DNA from: Phytophthora quininea
Lineage: Eukaryota; Oomycota; Peronosporomycetes; Peronosporales; Peronosporaceae
Length of the DNA: 64,000 bases
Direction: 5' to 3'
Assembly: GCA_011947345.1 (NCBI GenBank)
Contig: JAAVTG010000554.1
Location: 1,612,001 to 1,676,000 of the forward strand
The position numbers and the translations under genes were made by a program. Of the stretch, positions 45,783 through 56,700 are shown piece after piece. Under the pieces are notes generated by a model, which was not told the DNA's origin, made no database searches, and saw only the letters and a list, made by a program, of their open reading frames with translations. Numbering within the stretch: position 1 is the first letter of the stretch; every line of letters starts with the position of its first letter.

Positions 45783-47611
45783 TCATTTCCGCTGTTCCGA
45801 TATTGCTAGATGAAGTTTGTACAACGCTTCCGCTGCTGCTGGCCGAAGATTCGGATCGATTGAAACGCACGCCAAACCAAGCTCCACAAGCGAAGGTGGC
45901 GACGCTTTTGAAAAGTGGACACGAGCACTTCCAATCGCTACTTGCTGCATAATGACAGCCTCCGGCATTTGGCGTCCATTCGACTCGCGATATTTCTCTT
46001 TCTCCTGCGCATACGGCAACGTGTGCAGGTCGAGCTCAGATAAAACCACTCCGAAAGAAAACATGTCGGCCTTATCGTCGTATTTCTCGCCCATCATCAC
46101 CTCTGGTGCCATCCAAAGCGAAGTCCCGACATTTGCCGTCATCGTTTGGTCCATATGCTCTCGAGATATTCCAAAGTCTGTTAGTTTCGCCTCCATGGTG
46201 CTGTTGAGTAGAATGTTGCGGGATTTAAGATCACGGTGGATAACAGGAGGCGATAGAGAGTGCAGATACGTGAGAGCATGACACACGTGCAGCGCAATAG
46301 TAGCTTTTTCCTGGTTAATTCCCACAGGATGGTTCGCTTCTTCATACTCACTCAAAAGAGTGCGCAGATCTCCACCTTCCATGTACTCCATGACGACACA
46401 CAAATCGGAAAGAGAATCCCAGGCTACACCGACGAAAGTCACAATTCGTGGGTGGTCCATTGTGGCGGTCATCTTTGCTTCAGCGAGGAAATTGTTAACA
46501 TGGCTAATAACGCCTCTCATATCTGGAGCCAACAGCTTCACGGCGACACGTTTGTCGTTGTAGGTTCCTTCGTAGACTTCACCAAAGGCGCCGCGGCTGA
46601 GGAACCGACTCGTAAGTACCTTGCGCCGCGAAATCCGCTTCGCTGTGATGACATCGTCATCCCACATGCCTGATTGGCCCAGAGAGCCTCCACTTTTCTC
46701 GCTTGAGTTTGCAGTTTTGGTCGTAGTGGTTATTCTTCCACCTGCAGGCGTGATGTGGTCGAGATATTCGCCGCTTCTAGTGTTGTGTTGTGCACCTTGA
46801 TCTTCACTGGATCGGCGGCGAAGGTAAATGAAGCCCAGTAGGATGAGCAAGACTCCAAGGACTCCACCCACGACGCCGATGATCACTCCCGTATTATTTC
46901 TTGGAGAAGAGCTCGTTGGTACGGCATTATTAGAGTCTGACTTGTCTGGGTTGACCATGTTGTTGCTAGTTGGTGTTGGTGTACCCGCTGAGGACGGTGG
47001 ATCCGAGTTGGAGCTTCCACTTGAGTCGACTGGGACATACGGGTGAGAGCTGTCGTAGTAAGACCACCGCAGACCATCTGCGTCGCAGGTTTTCGACCCA
47101 AGCCTAGCCTTGTCAATATCCACATCTTTTGTCATGCTATTCACCGTCAGCTGCACCGAATTCTCCAGTGGCATCGTGCAGTCGCTGTCGTTGAAATACC
47201 TGACGGATGCCGAGCCATCCTCGTTCAGTTGGGCGACAAGGTAGGTCGCAAACCCCCAGGCCGGCACTGTCGTGATAACTTGCTCACATTTTCCGTTTGC
47301 GAGGGCTGAGAAAGCGTCCAGAAGAGTCTCACAGCCGCTGCTAAACGCCTCTTGCAAGATGAACGCAGAGCCATCGAACGAGTCCCAGATCTTCTGCTTG
47401 TAGTCCGAGCCACACGCGTAGCTCTGGGAGATCCAGTCGCCCTGTGCAATCGTGCACTCCTGGTGGCACGATCCCTTGAGCTCGACATCAACGCGGTTTG
47501 AGTTCCGCTACACTTCTCGACGAAGTAGTACGAAATGACATTGTAGATGGTCTCCGCCCCACGGGAGTCCCAGCAGCTAAAGCTACAGCGGGGACGATGG
47601 AGAGACGCATC
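45783..47611 (-). CDS. RLK10: receptor-like TKL kinase, second subgroup (frameshifts in N-terminus)
   Basis: The start at 47611 gives a short hydrophobic leader (MRLSIVPAVALAAG), then ETIYNVISYYFVEKCSGT in the next frame. From 47357 the frame is open to the stop. It covers the ectodomain remainder (LANGKCEQVITT, NEDGSASVRYFNDSDCTMPL), a long Ser/Pro/Thr stalk, a transmembrane helix at about 46815-46880 (GVIIGVVGGVLGVLLILLGF) and the kinase. The kinase shows VAVK, HRDLKSRN, DFG and GTSLWMAPE. The juxtamembrane box reads DDDVITAKRISRRK, as in RLK9, not IPRDK. At least two base losses are needed between 47480 and 47560. RLK9 and RLK10 together form a separate subgroup. Confidence 0.86.
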
Positions 47612-47771
47612 GGCAGGTGACGTAAGTCTTCGATCAAGTATTATAATGGAGCGAAGAAGAACTCCACACGGCGGAAACAACGTAACGGTCTAAGGAAAAA
47701 ACAAATGTGGTCAGTGAATATTATTCGTACTTGCTCACAGCTCGTGCAGCACAGCAATACTAGTCCACGAC

Positions 47772-49332
47772 TTAAACAGCAGCGCCGTAGGCAGATAAGA
47801 GCGCGTCGCCATGGAACTGGCGCCAGCCAGCAACCAGATCTTCGTACTCTTTGGGTGATTGCGGTTGAACGCAACCGGGTCCTATCGAACAAAAGATACG
47901 TCAAACAACATCCAACAGCAAGTCGGAATCGACAACTCAAGCATACCTCTGCGAAGCAGACGAAGATCGTGTGCAGCGCCGCGATAATCACCTGCGCCAG
48001 GATCATCGCCATGCTGATACCGACCATAAAGCCGATCAGAGCCATGGTGCCGTAGACGCCAGTACGAGAGCCAAGCACAGTAAACCACTCCTCTGGAGAG
48101 AAACGCACCATGAGCAGGCCGACGCAGCACGTCACAATACCCACACCCAGTGCGCCGAAGGACAGCGCGCTTGAGGTCAAGTCGTCGTTGATCACCGCCG
48201 TCCAGCCACGGTTGTTGAACAAATCCATCACCGCTTTACCACTCGTGCGGAACGGGTAGCCGTAGACACCCACATACACGTACGCCCACTGGTTAACATA
48301 CTCCATGACGCTCTCCAAGCAGCCCAAGATGCACTCAGCCATACAAGCCAGACACGCCAGTCCGCCATTGTTTTCTTGGTTGGCACGACGCTTGGCCATG
48401 TCCGCCATGGTCCTGAGCGCCTGCAAGATGGCGACAATCAGCGACCCGAAGCAAATGGACCCGAACGACGTCGTCAGCGAGCGGTAGAGCGCTCCGACCG
48501 TGGCCTTCTGCGCATTGGGCTGGTACCACCACGTGGCCACCACGCCCGCCGTCGTGCAGGTCAAAATGTTCTGCAGCACTTGCTGTCCCCAGTAGACACT
48601 CACCAGCATGTAGAACAAGGCCACGTAGGCCGGCAGACCCACGCAGAGGCCTCCGTGGCTGCGTCCACGACTTGCCAGCTCCACTTCTCGGTCGCAGTCC
48701 GGGTCTGCCTCCACGAAGATCTGGTGCATGCCCATGGCTGCCAGTCCCCAGAGAGCCATCCACAGCAGCTGCTGCACCACCAGCCCAAACGCCAGCACGA
48801 ACACGGCCGAGTGCTGCTGCAGCGCCGCACAGGCAGCTTTGAGGTTGGCCGACGCGAAGCCGATGCGGTTCTGCACGGCGTAAATGTACCAGACGTTGAT
48901 GGCCGCCAGCACGAGAAACACCAGCGCAGCGAATACGTTGACGGTAAACGTGGAGACGGCGAAGGCCAGCACCAAGCCCACGTTGAGCCACAGCGCCACA
49001 CGAATCATCGAGGCCGCGTAGTGCATCAGCAGACGCACCCAAAAGAGGGCCAGGCCGGTCCCAATTGCGCACAGCACGGCAATGAGAACGATGGTCTCTT
49101 GAGGCATCTGACCTTCAGTGCGCTGGTCCATGTCCTGTTTCAAAACCGGAAGTCCCTTCCAGAACCCCAAAGTACCGATAATCCAGACGTTAAGCAGGAA
49201 GAAGACGGCAAAGAAGAGGTCGTTGCACTTAGGCGCTGGCGGCTGCAGACGCAGACTCTGCACGGCGCTGCTCGGTCCTTTGCCGCCGCTGGGGCTCAGC
49301 ATGGGGTCGCTCTCGCTCACGGGCGCGTACAT
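47772..49332 (-). CDS. Choline-transporter-like protein (CTL/SLC44 family)
   Basis: A multi-pass membrane protein of about 500 residues. The first helix follows a proline-rich cytoplasmic N-terminus (CNDLFFAVFFLLNVWIIGTL). Family landmarks are VYWGQQVLQNILTCTTAGVV with ATWWY after it, SLTTSFGSICFGSLIVAILQ, and AYVYVGVYGYPFRTSGKAV. SLC44 members transport choline or ethanolamine, or related organic cations. A GT-AG intron of 65 bp (47882-47946) interrupts the gene after FVCFAE; the second exon reads DPVAFNRNHPK. One base is missing in TTT 47850-47852, after which the canonical SLC44-like tail ends at the stop at 47772-47774. Without that base the frame also stays open for 40 codons. The start is the first in-frame Met. 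Confidence 0.9.
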
Positions 49333-49742
49333 GGCTTCCGTGTCCGAGTCCGAGTCGGAGTAGATTGGCGCAGTAGCAGGAATCGTGGCGAATGGTCCGA
49401 TGAGGAAGAGAAGAAATTTAAGTATGGAGCTGGCAGGATGTGATTGGCCGAAATCTTGGTGTACGGATCGAATATGAAGGGCTTATTTGTATGAAACACA
49501 CTAATCTTGTTGAATTGAGCGTGAATACAGATAGCCTTATATAGCGGTGATTGTATAGAGGGATCGAGTTGTAGAGGGTTCTTAGTTAGCAGCTGGAGGA
49601 TCTTCACGATGGTGGACCATTTTGGTTATTGCAGTTGCCTTTTTGGCGAAATGCATTCATGTTCATCATCTTACACAAGTCTAAGGGTTTTTAACAATGC
49701 AGGGAGAATCGACATCCATGCCCCAGTCACCGTTTAAGTGAC
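49333..49742. other. Intergenic region upstream of the SLC44 gene
   Basis: It carries the promoter region of the SLC44 gene and the 3' flank of RLK11. An open frame without ATG continues about 100 bp upstream of the SLC44 start. No other gene is recognised. Confidence 0.45.
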
Positions 49743-51095
49743 TTAGGCCAATTCGTTCGCCAAGATCATCTGCAGCTTGTACAGCGCTTCAGTGGCGGTG
49801 GGTCGCTGCAGGGGATCGCGCGAGGTGCAGTCGCGGCCGAGCTCTGCCAATGCCATCGGGCCGGACTCTGAGAAGGCCACTCGGATACTTCCCTTGGAGA
49901 CCTTCTCGAAGATGTCACTGTCAAGCAGCTGCCGGCCGCTCGAGCCCAACAAAAACCGCCGGGCCTGCGAGTACGGCGGCGACAGCATGTCCAGCTCCGA
50001 CAGCACCACTCCGAACGAAAACATGTCGGCGTTGGTGTCGTGCATCTCGCCGCGCAGCACCTCGGGCGCCATCCACAGCGTCGTGCTGGCGCTCCTAGTG
50101 GGGTTCGGAATTTCCGCTTGGGCGACGTGCCAAAGTTGGTGACCTTGGCCTCCATGCTCTCGTTCAGCAGGATGTTGCGCGACTTCAAGTTGCTGTGGAT
50201 CACCGGTGGCGACAGCGAGTGCATGTAGGCCAACGCAGAGCACACCTGCATGGCGATCTTGGTCTTTTCCCGGTCGAAGCCGATGGAGCGGCGAGCGTCA
50301 GCGTACCGGTCCAGCAGCGAGCGCAGGTCGCCGCCGTTCATGAACTCCTGCACCACGCAGAGATCCTCGACCGAGCTCCACGCGACGCCGATGAACCGCA
50401 CAATGCTTGGATGTGACATGGTCGCTGACAACTTCACCTCTTCCATGAAGTCATTGACGCGGTCCTCATCGTTCTGTGTCTCGGGCAGCAGCTTCTTCAC
50501 GGCAACGCGTTCACCTTTAAAGACACCCGAATAGACTGCACCGAAGGCGCCGTGGCCGAGCAGTGCCCCGACTCGAACGTCCTCGCGTGCAATCCGCTTG
50601 GAGGCGATGGTCTCATCACTCCAAAGCCCCTCTTGCCGCTGCTGCTCCGTTTCCCGGATCTCTTCGCTGTCGTCGAAAGTGGTCTGAATCTTGAGCTTGA
50701 ACGTCGGCGACGGCGTCTTGCGAAACGTGATGCCGCCGATCTTGAGCCGACTGGCGGTCTCGGCGAACACGTTGTTGTTGGCGAGCTGCAGCATCTCGGA
50801 TGCGGAGTGGGGTGTGCTTGGAGCAGTGAATGTGGAAGTGAGTCGAAGTCGAAAGCCATCCAGAGGCATCGCCTTCTGTCATACCAACCAGCACGGTAAC
50901 GACCAGCCGACCACGGCACTCGCTTTTTCGACCACAATCGTGGCGCCGTTGTCTCTGATCGTTACGTGTCTTTCCCGAACCAAAATGTCTGCGAATCTTT
51001 TCGTTGAGTTCATGTATGGCGTCGATTGACACGCGGAAGCCGGCATGGAGGCAACTGCCAAGAGAGGAGAAAATATCATCCGCAGCAAGCTCCAT
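49743..51095 (-). CDS. RLK11: TKL-family predicted pseudokinase (HRD to HSN, DFG to NFG)
   Basis: The kinase-like domain begins near 50570 and is related to the RLKs (VAVKK, EEVKLSATMSHPSIVRFIGV, SPPVIHSNLKSRNILLN, TTLWMAPEV, LYKLQMILAN). The catalytic Asp of HRD is Asn (HSNLKSRN) and the metal-binding Asp of DFG is Asn (TNFGTS). The ATP-binding Lys is kept and the loop LGHGAFGAV has all three glycines. It is therefore probably catalytically dead but may still bind nucleotide. A Met at 50869 starts the main frame; a better start may be 51095 (MELAADDIFSSLGSC), joined by an intron of about 90 bp, though the frame at that join does not fit exactly. No signal peptide or membrane helix belongs to it. 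One base is missing near 50125. Confidence 0.75.
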
Positions 51096-51874
51096 GGTGC
51101 TTGTGCTTGGACCGAGAAGAATGCTCGACAGATACAGTATCAGATAGGTCTGCTTGGTGGCATGTGACGCGGCAGAAGGAGTCAGAATTGCATACGAAAA
51201 ACAAGTTAAAAGCGACGAGGCAGATCGGTCCCCGTACGTGTAGCTCGAGCTGAATTCTGCTGGAAATGCTCCGACTTGTCCCCAGTGTTGTCCCCCAGAC
51301 GACAGCGGCGGCAGTAGTGTTGTCGTCGAAGCAGCATCTGCTGCAAGTGAGATGGCGACCCGCCCACCTGTCTCAGACACGACGTCGGAATGTGCTCTCA
51401 CACAAGAGGACAGACCACAAGGCGATGGGGACGTTGTCCGGTCGGCGCCAGAGATCAAGCCGCCAGAATCCCGAAGTTCGTGGTCGATGGGGGCGTCGAA
51501 ACCGTGTCGAAAACTGACTCTGGTGCTTGGTTTGGTCGAGTGACGGCCTCGGGTGGATTTCGGAGCTTGAGCAGCACTGTCTACAAGTGCGCAGCGCTGT
51601 CTACCAGGAGCTGCAAGGGAGACAGTCTGGGGACACGCTGGCTGCATGGTTCAGTTTGACAGCTTTCTCTGCTGCGCGGATCCTTCTTGCCGGCGGTGAA
51701 TCTACGCCTGGCACGAGAGGTAGACGAGCTGCTCGTTCCGGGACTAAACAACGACTCAAGTTCCCTGCATCTTCGCGCAATTTGGGAGAATCCACGATCG
51801 TGAAGAAGAAATGAGTTTCCATTCATCGCGAGAGTGCTCACACAAACCTCGTCGTGGTAGTGCCTCCATCTTGA

Positions 51875-53005
51875 TCACTGCTTACCATCAGGAAGAACCC
51901 GGCATGCACACGTCAAGTTGTCGTCGCAGCCCGGCTTCACCTCCACCCGCGTCGTCCTCTCCAACTTCGAACTGAGGAAGCCAAAGCTGTTCTGCGCTTT
52001 AGAGTTGGTCCCGGGTTGGTGATGTTTGACCCAAGTAGAGACTACTGCGACGTCTTCCGCGAGAGCCGCCGCCGTCGTCCTTGCGGCATCCACCGACAAT
52101 GACACCAACAAGCACAATCCCCGCAACAAGACCGGCGACGATGACGCCTACAAACGCGCCTCTGCTGATTCCTAAAATCTCGGCAGTCTGTACCGTTTTG
52201 ATATTGCCTCCACTTCCACCATCGGCGACGTTGTCCTGCGTGTGGTTGTTAGCTCCGTTGCTACCACTGCTGCTCGCACTGGCGGTGCTAGAGCTTGAAT
52301 CAGTGGCCTGGATGCTCGGGCTGTTCGTCTCATTGTGCTTCTTCCTCAAAGACCATCTTGAGTAGCTACTGTCTTCCCAAATACTGCCAGAAGCGGACGA
52401 TGCCGACGCGCTGTCGATACTAGCCCTCGATCCACTACTGCCATCGTGGCTGGCGCTTGTCGAATCTCCAGACGAACGGAAATTGTTTCGCCGCTTCCAG
52501 TCGTGGATCCGCTACTCGCAGCTGTGGTCGCAGTTCCGGTAGTTGCAGCGGGCGCTGTCGTTGTAACATCTCTAGTTGGCAAAGGTGTTGTACTTCCCTC
52601 CGTACTTGCGGTTGTTGCTTCCGGCGGGGTAGTTGTCGTATCAACACGATTGGTATTCACACAGTTCAAGAAACTATGCTTCTACGTTCGGACTTGTTAC
52701 CGAGTGGGCTTGCGTTTGGTCGAGGGGCCGCCTGACCGTGGCGCGGCCGGGCTCACTGAGAAGCCGTTGAGCGACTGGGCTGGGCAGCGATGGTGAGTCG
52801 ACCCCGTTCCCACGATTCTTGACTTGACTAGCGACGAGTTCGACGCACAAACGGCGCTGTGCGCCTCGTGAGTCAGCGTGGCTACCATGGGAATACGAGC
52901 GCGCGTGCAGGCCTCGTAATCGGGCAGAGCGGCCTTCACGCCCAGCAGGACGAGTACTATGATAGCTGCAGCGTTTGAGCGCGTGGCATTCCTCGCCACC
53001 AACAA
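51875..53005 (-). CDS. Ser/Thr-rich single-pass membrane protein (fragmentary model)
   Basis: The N-terminal part has a hydrophobic segment (AAAIIVLVLLGVKAALPDYE) and a few cysteines. A long Thr/Pro/Ser-rich stretch follows (TTTTPPEATTASTEG, TTAASSGSTTGSG), then a Ser-rich stalk and a strong transmembrane helix near 52090-52160 (GAFVGVIVAGLVAGIVLVGV). A basic RGRRRSS and about 65 further residues follow. The layout resembles an RLK ectodomain without a kinase; the next gene downstream is the pseudokinase RLK11. Several frame changes (near 52350, 52400, 52015) make the model provisional, and no ATG is in frame with the signal-like segment. It could be a heavily glycosylated cell-surface protein. 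Confidence 0.45.
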
Positions 53006-53754
53006 GGCAAAGAGATTGAGTCAATCTCGAGAACGTCTCGGAGCCGGTCTCTCTCTCTCTGCTAAATCCTGTGCCGAAGCAGCAGCTTGTCGAGACCTGC
53101 ACCCAGCCGTGGCCCTCTCCAACTCAGCGCTCGAGGGAATGCTCTGTCGGAAAGCGGTTTGACGGCTCTCCGAGCGCAGTGGAGACCGACCAGCGCAGCG
53201 CAGCCTTGCTTTTGACCCGGATTAGACGCCGCGTGTCTCGCGAGTTTACAGACAGCAACGGCTGTGTCCTCCGCACTTGCTTGTCCGGTGCTTGGGAAGT
53301 TCGCCCGCCGCCACCGCCAAAGCCGAGTCGAAGCAAAGCCCGAGAACGTGTTGCCTTCGCGTCGTGTTGCCGTGGACCGCCACGAGGGACGGCCAGATTA
53401 TTTGCTGAGCCCCCCCCACGTGCCACGGTGGGCCCCAGACTCAGCGTGCAGCTTCTTTACCTTGGCGGCCGCTCACCGAAAGCGCCACCATGCGTTTCAG
53501 CCGGAGCCCGACAGCGGCGACGGCGACGAACGCGCAACGAGGATGGCGTTCATCGCGGCCGTTCGGGGGAGTGTGGAGACCGATCCGAAATGATCGCCTG
53601 GATGGAAGTCACGCCTTCCCGCTTCTTCAGTCGCCGGCGTTTCCAGCGCACGAACGCATGGCGAGCTCGACAGCCGAGATAGCCCCAACTTTGCAAGAGC
53701 GACCTTTCCGGGTCCCGCTTTCCAGATTGGACAGTGCAATCACGAAGTAAATGA
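53006..53754. other. GC-rich intergenic region between the membrane protein and the dynein 3' end
   Basis: Open frames on both strands overlap here because stops are rare in GC-rich sequence. None shows a domain or a convincing start. I see no gene. Confidence 0.45.
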
Positions 53755-56700
53755 CTAGTCCTTAGTAGAGCTGCACACAAGCGCGGTGCCGTTCAGAACA
53801 AAGTAATCTGGTTCACGATCGCAGGGCAATCCCATCGCCAACACCAGGTTTGTGGAAGTGCCGGTAGTGGACAGAGTTCCCTTCCGCATAGCCGTTCGAT
53901 AAACAGGGCAGGAATAAATGCTATGGGTAGCGGTGGCTTCAGTCTGTTGGCCTTCAGTCCATATCTGACCAACTGCACCAGCATCGAGCGTCTTTTTCTC
54001 CTATGTCCCTCAGTTTCTTCCCTTAAACGACGCGTAGATTTGCGAGACACCACAGGTTTTGCTGGGGCAACCCCAGCGGTCTCTAACGTTAGATCGTGGA
54101 ATGGTATCACTTGGATCGCAGGCATGGTTTGCTCCATGACACCAGATAACGACGCACTCAAACATTTCGCCTCGCTATCCCAACGAGCGCCTTCGAGAAC
54201 TAGCCCAGTTAGGTAGACACTTTCATCAAGGTCCTCGATCTCTTCTTCGACATCTCCGCTTTCTAGCTGCTTTTGCCGAGCTTCCTCTTTGACTGTAATG
54301 GTATCGAATTCGCCGTTGTCGAGTACACGGAACTGTAGATCCAAGAAATGAATCGGTATGGCATGCTCCCTTGCATGGCGCTGTAAAATCGCGGTAAATA
54401 ATCCCTGGGGATATGCAAAGATGGACAATGGAAACGCATTGCAAGGTGCCCTGCCATTCAAAGCCCAATGGTGAAGAAATCCGCACCGAAAGAGTAGCTC
54501 AGAGACCCATTCCGATAGAGATTGTCCCGTCCGCGTTGAATGGGTATCAACAACCACCCAATCGGTAGGTATTTCGTGCAAGGCAAGGCTGCCGAGCGTT
54601 TTTTCCATCGTGACAGACATCACAGTAATCCCTCGAATAGCATTTTGCAAGTCCTTGAGGCTTTCGTCAACGTGACGCACAAGGTTATGGCACGCAGCTA
54701 TTTCTTGCTGGAGCACAATGCTAAACGAATCTCGAAGATTTTCTAGCGATGTGGATTCCACGTCTTCAAGAGCTTTTGGTGAAGGCAGTTTAGCTTGGAT
54801 ATCTTCGGACAGGCTCACAACATCACGGTCAGCCTCTCCGTTGTCTGAAGGAGTCTTTAGGTCGCTACAATCCGCACTTGCTGGCGTTTCAATTGCTTTA
54901 ACACCATTGCTATTGCCTTTGGCAGGCGGTGGTTGCAGCTGCATCGCCAGCTTTAAGAAGTGCTGACTTTGCTGCCGCTCGTAAGAAATCTGCGCGTTCG
55001 GGTGCATACCAAATAATTGCGGGTTGTCAATATCATCCGGCAGGTTGTCGACGAATCGAAGTATATCGTCTTGACTGTGAAACTCTGGAACACAAAAAGC
55101 CTCATCTTGAGAGAAGAGCAGGTTGTTTCCTAGCAAAGAGGAAGTCTTGGATCTCGAGCGTATTCGTCAACCTTCGCTTTGTTGACTCACGACGGAGAGG
55201 CCGTGTCTTGGTTGCAAGAGAGGATTCGGAACAGAAGCGCCTCAACACGGCCATTAAGCAGCGTCGATCATACTCGTCTGTGACACGCCCGCCATAGTAT
55301 ATCTCTCCTGCGAGGAACAGCAGCGCTCCCACGGCACGATTTTGATGTTAAAGCCCGCAGCGTCTTCGTTGGTGGCAGCTTTTCCGAGGTCATGACTTGC
55401 TGCGGTATCGATCAGTCTCCGCTGGAGAGTTACCACACTTACAAAATCGGCATCACTAAAGTCATACTTTAGGTTCCAACCAAGAGTGCCAAACTTGGCA
55501 CGCTCTCGAGCCACAGCATGGAAAAAGCACAGCCCAAATGCCAGACGAAGCTTCATTCGTATGTTTGACTCGTCATTTCTCATTGAAGATATGTCAATGT
55601 TCTTGAGAAGCAGCACAGAATGCTGCAGATTGGCTTTCACTCCTTTTGGTGGTTCAGTCATCACCTTGACACTGTTCTGGAGAATCGATATAGGGAAGTA
55701 CGCGACAGGAAAGGATGCGAGGAAGAGCCGAAAGTCCTTGTGAACACCAGCTCCCTGTTTGAGATCTCCAAGAAGGCTCTGCAGTGCTGGTAGCCATGAC
55801 TTGGCTAAGTGAACGTTCTGGAGAACAAGCCAATGCCCTCAGTCTTGCACTCCGCCAATTTTGCTTCAGCGATAGGACCCTGGCCTTGGCCAAGAGATAA
55901 TACGTGGTATCTATCTTCGCCAACACCGTTTTCACGAGCATACGTCTCTAACGCCGAAATTGGATCGGCGCCGGGCGATAAAATAAACAAACCTGGCGTG
56001 GTTTTGTCCACCGAGGAGTACACTTCACTCATGACCACTTCGCTGCTCTCTGCGCCCAGGAATTCCGCACCGAGAGTTTGTTCGATAAAGCAGCGAACTG
56101 CCAGAACAAAAGCATCTTCACGCAACCATCTGACAAGTACAAGACGGAGAAAACGCGGGAGAAGCACATCCAAATCTCCCGGCAGTCTCGTTATGAATGG
56201 GTTTTGTCGTGCCATCCAACTATTCCAAAATTCGTTATCGCGGTAATATGACTCGAGAACCTTGCTGAAGATGGGGGCACTTCGAGTAAGAGAGAGAGAG
56301 TGGTTTCGACTCGACCATGCTTTAGTTCCCTTGTGCTGTTGTATTTTCTTGTGATTGGGACACCATTCGTTTTCTCTAAAGTTTCGAACTCGTCCGCAGT
56401 GTTAGAGACTTTCGAGTCTGCTCTACCAAAGGAAGACAGATCAATTTTCACAGTAGACTGGTCCAGCAGACGAATATCACTTTGTGACAACTCACCGGCC
56501 TTTACCATTGTTCGCAGGCAAATTATAAAGGCAAAGAGACGTCTGTGCACCTGGAAGAGACCACGACAAATATTTCGATAGACGGCCAATGTGGCGCTGT
56601 AATTTAAAGTTTCCAGTCTAGCCAGGTTTTGTTGTTGGTGCTTCGTCCAAGCTGATGTTGAACAACCGAGTAAAATATTCCAGCGAGTATTGGTACATCG

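Noticed and set aside
50616..51647. 343-codon minus-strand open frame across the RLK11 5' region
   Set aside because: Its 3' part is out of frame with the kinase and low-complexity. Only the short piece beginning MELAADDIF (51095) looks real, and it was used as a possible RLK11 5' exon.
53071..53682. 203-codon plus-strand open frame
   Set aside because: Arg/Pro-rich, overlaps other open frames in all directions in a GC-rich stretch, and has no signal or domain.
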